A stretch of DNA of 12,106 nucleotides from Polyrhizophydium stewartii. Lineage: Eukaryota > Chytridiomycota > Chytridiomycetes > Rhizophydiales. The notes under the pieces are model-generated. The model was not told the origin of the DNA and searched no databases. It worked only from the letters and a program-made list of their open reading frames with translations. Of the stretch, positions 1-6,578 are shown piece by piece (position 1 is the first letter of the stretch; every line of letters begins with the position of its first letter). The stretch is from positions 1 to 12,106 of the forward strand of contig JADGIZ010000539.1 of NCBI GenBank assembly GCA_027604665.1, written 5' to 3'. Position numbers and translations under genes: made by a program.

Positions 1-210
1 GACGCAGCACTCGACAGCTGCGATGTTGACCGCCGCGAGCGATGCGGCCAAGATTTTGCCAGCGGCCGTCTTGAAGGCCCAGGCGGCTGCCGCGCGGGTT
101 GTGCCGGCATCGCGCTCCTCAGCGAGCCGGGCTTGTGCGGCCGCCTTGTCTTGCGCCTCGGCAGCGGTGCGGCACGCCATGGCGCGGACAAGCAGACAAG
201 CTTGCGACAT
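1..210 (-). CDS. Partial alanine-rich protein, paralog of the gene at 4119 (N-terminal 70 codons)
   Basis: On the minus strand an ATG at 210-208 opens a frame that stays open for exactly 70 codons to the window edge, so the gene is cut off on its 3' side. The product begins MSQACLLVRAMACRTAAEA and is very rich in Ala with scattered Arg, Lys and Glu, suggesting a long helix. It aligns without gaps, apart from one extra Ile in the partner, to the first 71 residues of the plus-strand gene at 4119. By hand count 15 of 70 residues differ (about 79% identity). The start is chosen because it is the same Met used by the partner, and homology at both protein and upstream DNA level brackets it. I recognise no domain and assign no function. 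The pair is divergently transcribed, with a dead retroelement between. It could be a truncated copy or a full gene; the window does not tell. Confidence 0.6.
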   Translation of the reverse strand, partial: MSQACLLVRAMACRTAAEAQDKAAAQARLAEERDAGTTRAAAAWAFKTAAGKILAASLAAVNIAAVECCV

Positions 211-985
211 CACCTTGTCTGTGGTTGTGCGTGTTTGCGGTTGCTGCTCGGTGTTGGATCGCGTGTTGTCGTGACCAAGCCGTCGCGAGGCAGAAGACGC
301 GCGGCCAAACGTGCGGCAGGCTTTCCCATGACAGTCGCACGCTATTGTACTCGCAGGTGCGCTGGCCTCACCCCTCGCGGCCGCCGGCCCAAGGAAGCCG
401 GCCGGTGACTTAATGAACACGTTACGTTGCCCGCAGCGGTGGGAGTACGCTGCGAGAAGGCCGCGGGTGTGTTCGAGAGTCGAAAGCGTGAATCTGGGAT
501 CAGGATGTGGAGAAACTGGCGGCAGCGCAGCAGCTCGCGCACCTGAGGGCGTGGTGCGTGATGCGTGATGAGATGGCCGCGACTGAGCGCAGCGTGGATG
601 TGCGGGATGCTCGCGCGCACTCTGCGCCAAGTGCTGCTTGCTGAAGCTGCGAGCAGACCGAGGCACACCGCGGTTGACACCGCCGCCTTAGCACGACTGG
701 ACTGGCGGGTGGCCAAGCATGGCGTGTCCGGGGCATGCGCGAGTATTCGATGCGAGCATGGATCGGCGGAGCGCAAGTCGAACATTGATGCGTTGCAGAA
801 CAGTCGGCAGGGCATGTGAGCCGCCAGATCTGTGTTTCACCGATCAGGAGATGCATGCAGATGGCCGTGCCCAGATTGCAACATGTGATGGGGCAGCAGT
901 GGCAGGTGCGGCACAAATGTGCGCTGCAGCAAGCATGGAGAACAAGTGAGGGAAGGGCACGGATAAATAGCGCCATTGCAGAAGA
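211..985 (-). promoter_or_regulatory. Shared upstream region of the left alanine-rich gene
   Basis: This is non-coding DNA immediately upstream of the ATG at 210, conserved with the region before the partner gene at 4119. A promoter role is inferred only from position and from the high conservation between the two copies. Small frames in it do not survive indels between copies, so I do not call a gene here. No clear TATA box was seen. Confidence 0.4.
262..464. other. 203-bp segment present only in the left upstream region
   Basis: The left arm reads CGGTGTTGGATCG, then about 203 bp, then GGGTGTGTTCGAGAG. The right arm runs almost directly from the first block to the second. No target-site duplication or terminal repeat is evident. 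Short GTGTT blocks lie near both ends in the left copy, so either an insertion here or a microhomology-mediated deletion in the right copy would explain it. The segment ends about 50 bp upstream of the left start codon. Confidence 0.7.
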
Positions 986-1068
986 AAGTCATTGTCATGG
1001 TTGTCTGCTCTTGCTGGCCATGGCCGCCGATTTCCTTCATTGCTGTTTGATTTGGCTTCAACAATACA

Positions 1069-1425
1069 ATGCTTCCAGTCAACCAGTGTCTGAGGCACGA
1101 CAACGCGAACCTGCACGCCGACGACGTGTTCAACAGCCTCAAGCTCGGCGGCGTCGCCAGGTCGCTCCAAGCCATCACCTTCAAGCCGACGGCCGGCACC
1201 ACACCCCCAACACGCCGCTTTGTGTCGGATGCTGCTGCGGTGCTCGCCCGCCTTGACGCTCGCATTGACAACTTGCGGCGCTGCGACCTTATCCTTGGGC
1301 AACTCAAGGGCTCGGCTGGGACATGGGCCACAGAGCTGAGAATCCATGGCACGCTCCACGGCATGTTGCCGAGTGAGCTGTTCCAACAGCTGCTCACGCA
1401 GAACGCCACAGGCGAATCGTCATAA
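1069..1425 (+). pseudogene. Gag-like fragment
   Basis: An open plus-strand frame ends with TAA at 1423-1425. Its second half contains LILGQLKGSAGTWATELRIH and LPSELFQQLL, which resembles the helical gag core of Ty3/gypsy elements (small residue pair, TW, then a loop and an ELF-type helix). Support for this reading direction comes from a second, inverted copy at about 1433-1560. Read on the minus strand, that copy keeps RRC, LGQ, SAGTWA and IHGTL in the same order, with higher amino-acid than expected nucleotide similarity. The first ATG is at 1069, but the true 5' end is unknown because retroelement sequence may start earlier. There is no CCHC zinc knuckle. The family call is by resemblance and is moderate at best. 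Confidence 0.45.
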
Positions 1426-1560
1426 TAAGCCGTGGAGCAGCTGTTGAAACAGCGACACCTGTTGCATGCCCGCAGTGTTCCATGGATGCAAAGGTCCATT
1501 GCCCATGTGCCAGCCGAACATCTTCGTTGGCCGAGCACAAGGCCGCATCGCCGAGAGTTG
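1250..1560. repeat. Fold-back (inverted repeat) in the gag region
   Basis: The reverse complement of about 1250-1396 aligns to about 1433-1560, with a loop of about 36 bp. Shared blocks include GAGCAGCTGTTG, CCATGGAT, GCCCATGT followed by CCAGCCGA, and AGTTGTC. Overall identity is about 65% by eye with small indels. The two arms are therefore old diverged copies in opposite orientation, and the right arm lies between the gag-like fragment and the pol remnant. Confidence 0.65.
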
Positions 1561-1564
1561 TCGA

Positions 1565-3222
1565 GGAGACGGGGCCTCTCAAACTCCTCGTGCAAGCGCA
1601 ACATTTCTCGACGACGTTTGTTCCAATGCCCATCCGGAACCACGACCTCATCATGGGCTGGCCGTCGCTGCAGGCGCTCGGCGCCGTGATCGACGCCGGC
1701 GGCGCCACGATCCGTCTCGACGACGCTGCGGCCCGCGCCGGGGCCTCGTCGCCGCCTCCTCTGCTGGCCGCTGCTGCGGCTGTCTCCGCTCCGGCGGCCG
1801 CCACGCGCGCGGCCACCCCGCTCGCTCCCTCGCCCGCAGTCGGTCCGTCCGCGGCTGCCCCGTCTGCGGCCGCCCCTTCGGCTGCCGCCCGGTTTGTGTC
1901 GCCGCCCGTTGCGCGGGAAAGTCGTCGACACAATCGGGTGGCCAAGGTCGCTGCCGTTGCGGCGGCGGACCCCGAGATGCCATCGCCTCCAGAGCCGCCT
2001 GCGCTGACCGAGGCCGAACAGCACGCAGCCTGGCACGTTCTGATCGGCATGTACGCCGACGACGACCCGGTCTCGTCCGCCGTGTTCCAGCGCTTTGTCG
2101 AGAACGTCGAGGCGGCCGCGCCGTCAGAGCCGCCCAAGGCCGGTCCAGCCGCGCTGCCCGCCAAGTGTGTCGATCTCGCCGACGTCTTCAGCAAGGAGCT
2201 GGCACGCAAGCTCGCGCCGCACCGTCCGTGCGATCTCGCGATCAAGCTCAAGCCGGACGCCGTGCTGGCGCACTTCAAGCCGATCCCGCTCAACCCGCGC
2301 GAGCCCGAGGCGTGCAAGCAGATGATCCATGAGAGCCTCGATGCCGGTATCCTCGTGCGTGCCAACGGCCCTGCCGTGACGCCGCTGCTCTTTGTCAAGA
2401 AGAAGGACACCACGGAGCTGCGGCCCGTCCAGAACTTCAAGCCGCTCAATGCGCACTGCGGGAAGAGCAGCCATCCGATCCCGCTCGTGCAGGTGCTGCT
2501 CGACCGCCCGGGCCGCGCGCGTGTGTTCTCGAAGCTCGACCTGCTCAGCGCGTGCCATCTGTTGCGCGTGCAGGAGGGCGACGAGTGCATGACGTCGTTC
2601 GTGAGCCCGCTCGGCCAGTGCAAGTGGCTCGTCATGCCGTTTGGGTCGCAGGGTGCTCCCGGCGCATTCCAGCGATTCATGGACGAAATGCTCAAGGGCC
2701 TTGTCGGCACGACCTGTCTGGTCTCTCTCGGCGACATCCCCATCTTCTCGGACTCACCCGAGGAGCACACGCAGCACGTGCGCCATGTGCTCGAGCGCCT
2801 GCGCGAGCACGGGCTGTTCTGCAAGCTCGACAAGTGCGAGTTTGGCCGCGACGAGGTCGGCTTACTGGGCCACACGATCTCGGCCAAGGGCATCTCGACC
2901 GAGCCGGCCAAGGGCATCTCGACCGAGCCGGTCAAGGTCGACGCCGTCCGCTCTTGGCCCGTGTCGCGGACATGCAGGAAAGTCGCTCGCTTTGTCGGCT
3001 TCACCAACTACTATCGCCGTTGCATCCGCAACTTCTCACAGATCGCACTGCCGCTCGCGAATCTGCAGGCGTCCAAGCAGCTTGTCTGGTGTAAGCCCAT
3101 CGGGCGGACACTTTGGCATCTGCCGCACGGCCGAGCCGGTGCAGTGCGACGACTGGTGGCCTTGCTGGTGCCGGGAGGTCAAGGCGTACGCGCGCTCGTG
3201 CGACCCATGCGCGCACGACTAG
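1565..3222 (+). pseudogene. Ty3/gypsy pol remnant: protease tail, reverse transcriptase, integrase zinc-binding end
   Basis: The plus-strand frame that contains this region is open from 1482 to 3365; pol-like sequence begins near 1565. A C-terminal retropepsin piece reads PIRNHDLIMGWPSLQALG; the catalytic Asp-Ser/Thr-Gly motif is not present. A Pro/Ala-rich linker follows. RT proper starts near 2160 (DLADVFSKELARKLAPHRP) and continues with LLFVKKKD, VFSKLDLLSA, VMPFGSQGAPGAFQRFMDE, CKLDKCEFG, LLGHTIS and VGFTNYYRR, ending near 3091. The first catalytic Asp (in KLDL) is kept. The YxDD box is SLGD, so the first Asp of the pair is lost. After a frame change near 3091-3100 comes GGHFGICRT then WWP and SCDPC, the later ligands of the integrase HHCC zinc finger. 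A stop follows at 3220-3222. RNase H is missing. Confidence 0.85.
2883..2930 (+). repeat. Perfect 24-bp tandem duplication inside the RT remnant
   Basis: Two identical, adjacent 24-bp units (2883-2906 and 2907-2930) encode AKGISTEP twice in frame, in the RT segment between the LLGH motif and the Trp-Pro segment. Other Ty3/gypsy RTs have one such unit (a GI-x-x-x-P-x-K stretch). The identity of the two units indicates a recent slippage-type event on an otherwise decayed gene. Confidence 0.9.
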
Positions 3223-3283
3223 AGTCTCACCAGCAGGTCGTCCAGCGCACGAAAGGCCGCCGCCAGTGCTGGACGTGCCGTGA

Positions 3284-3537
3284 GCGCCGATCTCGGCTGA
3301 CTTCATCACAGACTTGCCGCTCTGGTGCAGACTCGACTCGATCATCGTCGTTGCCTGCCGCATGATCAAGATGGCGCACTTCACCTGGTACCGCAAGTCA
3401 TGCACGGCCGCGCAGATGGCGGACCTACTCTTCGAGGAAGCGTCCTGCCTGCACGGCAGTCCGACCGAGATAGTCACGGACTACGGATCGCAGTTTGCGT
3501 TGTGTTTCTGGGAGCGCCTCAACGAGCTGCTCGTCAT
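3284..3537 (+). pseudogene. Truncated integrase catalytic core of the Ty3/gypsy remnant
   Basis: Immediately after an in-frame stop at 3281-3283 the frame reads ISADFITDLP, then SIIVVACRMIKMAHF, ADLLFEEASCLHGSP and VTDYGSQF. This is the start of a DDE integrase core, with its first (SADF) and second (TDYG) catalytic Asp. The third acidic residue (Glu) and the C-terminal part are missing. Homology stops after FWERLNELL near 3530, and the sequence passes into the right inverted-repeat arm. Between this core and the zinc-binding remnant (stop at 3222) only a scrambled QRTKGRR-type linker remains, in another frame. Confidence 0.8.
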
Positions 3538-3539
3538 GT

Positions 3540-4331
3540 TTGTCTGTTGCAATGGCGCTATTCATCCGTGCCCTTCCCTCACGTCTTCTTTCCCTGCTTG
3601 CTGCAACACACATTTGTGCCGCACCTGCCACTGCTGCCCCATCACATGTTGCAATCTTGGCACGGCCATCTGCATGCATCTCCTGATCGGTGGAACACAG
3701 ATCTGGCGGCTCACATGCCCTGCCGACTGTTCTGCAACGCATCAATGTTCGACTTGCGCTCCGCCGATCGATGCTCGCATCGGATACTCGCGCATGCCCC
3801 GGACACGCAATGCTCGGCCATCTGCCAGTCCAGTCATGCTGAGGCGGCGGTGTCAACCGCGGTGTGCCTTGGTCTGCTCGCAGCTTCAGCAAGCAGCACT
3901 TGGCGCAGAGTGCGTCGTGCTGCGCGCGAGCATCCCGCACATCCACGCTGCGCGCAGTCGCGGCCATCTCATCACGCATCACGCATCACGCCCTCAGGTG
4001 CGCAAGCTGCTGCGCTGCCGCCAGTTTCTCCACATCCTGATTCCAGATTCGCGCTCTTGACTCTCGAACAAACCCGATCCAACACCGGGCAGTCACCACA
4101 TACACACACCAACCCACAATGATCTCGCAAGCTTGTCAGCTTGTGCGCGCCATGGCGTGCCGCACCGCTGCCGAGGCACGAGGCAAGGCGGCCGAGCAAG
4201 CTCAGCTTGCCGAGGAGCGCGATGGCGGCACAATCCGCGCGGCAGCCGCCTGGGCCGTCAAGACGGCCGCCGGCGCAATGTCGGCCGGATCGCTCGCGGC
4301 GGTTGACATTGCGGCTGTCGAGCGCTGCATT
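3540..4331 (+). repeat. Right arm of the large inverted repeat
   Basis: This arm is the reverse complement match of 1-985. It holds the upstream region (3548-4118) and the first 71 codons of the plus-strand alanine-rich gene. It lacks the 203-bp segment found in the left arm near the start codon, but has 10 extra bases near 3912-3922. The left edge coincides with the point where integrase homology ends. The right limit is set only by the window edge of the partner arm, so the repeat may extend further into the gene. Confidence 0.85.
3548..4118 (+). promoter_or_regulatory. Upstream region of the right alanine-rich gene
   Basis: This is non-coding DNA conserved at about 94% with the region upstream of the left copy. 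The last 40 bases before the ATG are rich in CA (TACACACACCAACCCACA), resembling an A/C-rich 5' leader, and the start context CACAATGA is acceptable for a eukaryotic start. A promoter role is inferred from position only, and no specific factor site is called. A short CATCACG repeat (three units) lies at about 3969-3989. Confidence 0.4.
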
Positions 4332-6221
4332 GCGGATCGCGCCGCTCTCGAGACGGCCGCGGCCCGTAAAGCCGCACAGGATGCTGCGGCGGCCAAGCTC
4401 GTCGCGGCCGAGATTACCGCTGCCCAGCAGGCCGCTGCCCGCACAAAGGCATCCGCGCGCGGACGTGGGCAGATCTCGAGCATCACGCTGGCGCTTATCA
4501 ACGCGCTTGCCGAGGCCCGCGACAAGGCGGCGCAAGTCAAGGCCGTCGACGATGCCGCCATGCTCAATCACGCCGAGGCGGCACTCCACACCGCCGTGCG
4601 CGCTGCCAATCGCGCTGCCACTGCAAAGGCCGCGGCCGCCGAGGACGAGCGCAAGGTTTGTGTCATTCGCATGTGGCATCGGAGGATTCTTGCCCCCCCC
4701 CTTCGTCTCGACACACATCCACGCTCACTGACGCACACAACGCCGCCCGTCTCTGCCTCTCGCATGCGGCACAGCCGCGTCCCGCCGAGAAGCCGCCTGC
4801 CAAGAACAAGACGTCTGCTGCCACCGCCATCGAGGCGATCAAGCCCACGGGCGAGTGCCGCGCATCCTCGAGGTGAGCAGATCTGCAATGTGACCGGCCG
4901 TGTCTGCACTGCGCCGATTCGCCTCGTGCGGCATCTGCACCGCGCTTGCCACGTGCATCGCACACACCATGCGACTCGCCTCGCCACGCCTGCCATCGCA
5001 TTCGGTCGGCTGTTCTGCCTGCGTCTCGTTGCCTGCTCGCCGGCCACCCGAGATCGTGGCAACTTGGCGATGCTGCACGCCATCGGCTGTGCAGGCCGTG
5101 TCTTTGTGACAAGACGCAGCCTCGCTGACATGCGGATGCATGGTAAATGTTTGGATGTTCGTGATTGGCCGCTCGTCTGCAGTGTTGTTGAGGTCAAGGA
5201 GTCTGCGCCGATGGATCAACAGCAGGACAAGTCGATGGCCTCGAACGGCCAAAAGAAGCGTCTGAAGGCCAAGAAGGACAAAGCTGCCAACACGATCATC
5301 ACCATCGGCTGCCAGCAGACGCAGAAGAACAAGAGTGCGAGCGAGACGGCGAAGGACGAATGCACCGCGCAAGATTCGGCCCGTTCGGGCATCAATTCGA
5401 TGCCAATGCCTCACAAAGACTCGGCCATCTGCATCGACGAGGCAGAGCAGACGGCCGAGCCCGCCGTTGTTGACACCGCGGCAGTCCCGCCGCAACCTGC
5501 GGCCATCTCGAAGCTGCAGATCGGCGTCCCGCCGATCAGCGTCATGCGCACCGTGCTGCCGGTGCGAGTGGCGGCAGCGAGCGCAGCTGCTCGCGTCACC
5601 GCTGTTCCCGACACCAAGGCATCGTCGAGCACCAGCGCAGGCTCGTGGCGCTCGGCCAAGGCAGGAAGCCCAACGACCACGACCACACTCGCCGCCGTCA
5701 TGGCAGACCGGGCACGGATCGCGCCGAGCAGCATGCCGACGGCATCGACCACCGCGGGCGTCTCGTTGTCGTCGTCCTCGCCATCATTGTCATCAGCGCG
5801 GCCGCCGTTCGCCCCGACCCGCGTCGCAGCGTCCTCACCGCCGCCGATCCCGACTCAGACTGCGCCGCGTCGCGCCAGCACGCCGCCGCGGGTCTCGCCA
5901 ACACCGTCTGCAGCTCTCAGCGAGCTGCGTCGCTTCTGGGCGTCGCTGCCCGACCCGAGCCAAGCGCAAGACCAACAGCAACACCAAGACGGCGCGGCCA
6001 AGAAGAACAGCAAGAAGCAGAAGCGCGGCGGCGCGGCCAATGGTCACGCAGTGGCGCAGCAGGGCACTGAAGCTGCATCGGTTGCGACTGGCAACCACAA
6101 GTCGCTGATTGAGGGGATCATCCGTGTCACGAGTGGGTTTGCGTGGTCCGAGCTGCCGATTCCTGACCGAGAGTGGGACGAACTGGTCAACAGGACCAAC
6201 TGGGGCGTGCGAGCGGATTAG
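4119..6221 (+). CDS. Alanine-rich hypothetical protein, three exons, no recognised family
   Basis: The gene is best read as join(4119-4655, 4775-4872, 5183-6221), giving 557 aa. Both introns have GT-AG ends, and the exon joins keep frame. The whole stretch is also open unspliced (700 aa), but the intron segments then encode unlike, Arg/His/Pro-rich sequence, so splicing is favoured. Exon 1 (residues 1-179) is Ala-rich with spaced Arg/Lys/Glu and is probably helical. Exon 2 (180-212) is Lys/Pro-rich. Exon 3 starts with a basic cluster (KKRLKAKKDK, about 236-245), then a long Ser/Pro/Ala/Thr-rich region. A second basic cluster (KKNSKKQKRGG, about 485-495) precedes a more ordered C-terminus with FAWSELPIPDREWDELVNR. 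The basic clusters could be nuclear targeting signals; that is inference. The first 71 residues match the divergent partial gene at 1-210. It ends with TAG at 6219-6221. I do not recognise the family. Confidence 0.65.
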   Translation: MISQACQLVRAMACRTAAEARGKAAEQAQLAEERDGGTIRAAAAWAVKTAAGAMSAGSLAAVDIAAVERCIADRAALETAAARKAAQDAAAAKLVAAEITAAQQAAARTKASARGRGQISSITLALINALAEARDKAAQVKAVDDAAMLNHAEAALHTAVRAANRAATAKAAAAEDERKVCVIRMWHRRILAPPLRLDTHPRSLTHTTPPVSASRMRHSRVPPRSRLPRTRRLLPPPSRRSSPRASAAHPRGEQICNVTGRVCTAPIRLVRHLHRACHVHRTHHATRLATPAIAFGRLFCLRLVACSPATRDRGNLAMLHAIGCAGRVFVTRRSLADMRMHGKCLDVRDWPLVCSVVEVKESAPMDQQQDKSMASNGQKKRLKAKKDKAANTIITIGCQQTQKNKSASETAKDECTAQDSARSGINSMPMPHKDSAICIDEAEQTAEPAVVDTAAVPPQPAAISKLQIGVPPISVMRTVLPVRVAAASAAARVTAVPDTKASSSTSAGSWRSAKAGSPTTTTTLAAVMADRARIAPSSMPTASTTAGVSLSSSSPSLSSARPPFAPTRVAASSPPPIPTQTAPRRASTPPRVSPTPSAALSELRRFWASLPDPSQAQDQQQHQDGAAKKNSKKQKRGGAANGHAVAQQGTEAASVATGNHKSLIEGIIRVTSGFAWSELPIPDREWDELVNRTNWGVRAD
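4656..4774 (+). other. Predicted intron 1 of the alanine-rich gene
   Basis: The donor is AAG|GTTTGT and the acceptor GGCACAG|CC, with a pyrimidine-rich stretch (a run of Cs then CTTCGTCTC). A CTCACTGAC branch-like sequence lies about 45 bp before the acceptor. Removing 119 nt joins phase 0 to a Lys/Pro-rich exon 2 in a different reading frame. Confidence 0.65.
4873..5182 (+). other. Predicted intron 2 of the alanine-rich gene
   Basis: The donor is TCGAG|GTGAGC, close to consensus, and the acceptor CGTCTGCAG|T. A CGCTGAC branch-like sequence lies about 55 bp upstream of the acceptor. The join creates a Ser codon and returns to the frame of exon 1. At 310 nt it is longer than the other introns here, so a small extra exon inside it is not excluded. 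Confidence 0.55.
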
Positions 6222-6578
6222 CACATGCGATCTGCTTCAGCGAATGAATGTTTGGTTGCCGTGCAGTGCATTCGCAGTTGGATTGGCACGGTGCGAGGTG
6301 GGTCTGGCGATGCCAGCACGCCAGTGATGGTGCTGCGGCTTGATTGGCGGGCGTTGGCACAAACAGCGCATGAGGGCAGCATGTCCATGTGTGGCACGTG
6401 CGGATCGGACATGCTTGACGAGCACGCTCCATTCTGCAAGCAATCTGACTCTTCATTGGCACGCATTCAAGCGCACGTACATTGCCGAACCGATACAGCA
6501 CGCCAAATCACGAGTCGCAGAAGCAGAAAGCTCGGAGGGATGGATAGAGCCAAACGGGCAAGTCACTGCGCGGCGGCA
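6222..6578. other. Intergenic region between convergent genes
   Basis: These 357 bp lie between the stop of the plus-strand alanine-rich gene and the stop of the minus-strand hexokinase-family gene, so they hold both 3' ends. I see no AATAAA signal on either strand, no homology to known proteins and no strong repeat. Frames that cross it are antisense to the hexokinase exon or have no recognisable content. Confidence 0.6.

Larger units (their letters stand above)
1..985 (-). repeat. Left arm of a large inverted repeat
   Basis: The reverse complement of this stretch matches 3540-4331. It covers the start of the partial gene (1-210) and its upstream DNA (211-985). Outside a 203-bp stretch present only here, the upstream part matches the right arm at roughly 94% by hand count, with a 10-nt indel and a few smaller ones. 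The coding part matches at roughly 87%. The match begins near the shared TGCAATGGCG (minus strand, 980-971) and fades a few bases beyond. It is still in progress at base 1, so the true arm is longer than what is visible. Confidence 0.85.
1069..3547 (+). mobile_element. Decayed Ty3/gypsy-type LTR retrotransposon remnant
   Basis: The order along the plus strand is gag-like fragment, protease tail, reverse transcriptase, integrase zinc-binding remnant and integrase core start. This is the gag-PR-RT-IN order of the Ty3/gypsy superfamily. RNase H and the RT connection region are absent, with RT joined almost directly to the integrase zinc-binding region near 3091-3100. The RT active-site box is mutated, the integrase has frame breaks, and it ends near 3537 where the right inverted-repeat arm starts. 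No direct LTR pair, primer-binding site or polypurine tract could be identified. The element cannot be autonomous. Confidence 0.85.

Noticed and set aside
342..815. Second conserved frame in the arms starting MPCRLFCNASMFDL
   Set aside because: The start and about 70 codons are shared with the right arm, but most base differences change amino acids and the 10-base indel breaks the frame. No recognisable domain. An upstream ORF role cannot be excluded but is not supported.
500..976. Cys-rich minus-strand frame with a similar frame in the right arm (within 3314-4060)
   Set aside because: Both copies have long open frames, but small indels (a 2-base difference at the start and a 10-base one later) put the two copies in different frames at both ends. 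Conservation looks like DNA repeat similarity rather than protein constraint.
837..3007. Long minus-strand frames opposite the gag and pol remnants
   Set aside because: Arg/Ser/Gly-rich shadows expected in GC-rich DNA. The plus strand carries the recognisable retroelement domains. The only meaningful minus-strand piece is the inverted gag copy at 1433-1560.
1..4331. DIRS-type retroelement, because of inverted terminal repeats around an RT
   Set aside because: DIRS elements encode a tyrosine recombinase. Here a DDE integrase core and zinc-binding region follow the RT, as in Ty3/gypsy, and the arms contain the start of an unrelated gene.
4119..6221. Single unspliced 700-aa protein
   Set aside because: Possible because no stop interrupts it, but consensus GT-AG borders with branch-like sites and the sharp composition change favour removal of 4656-4774 and 4873-5182.
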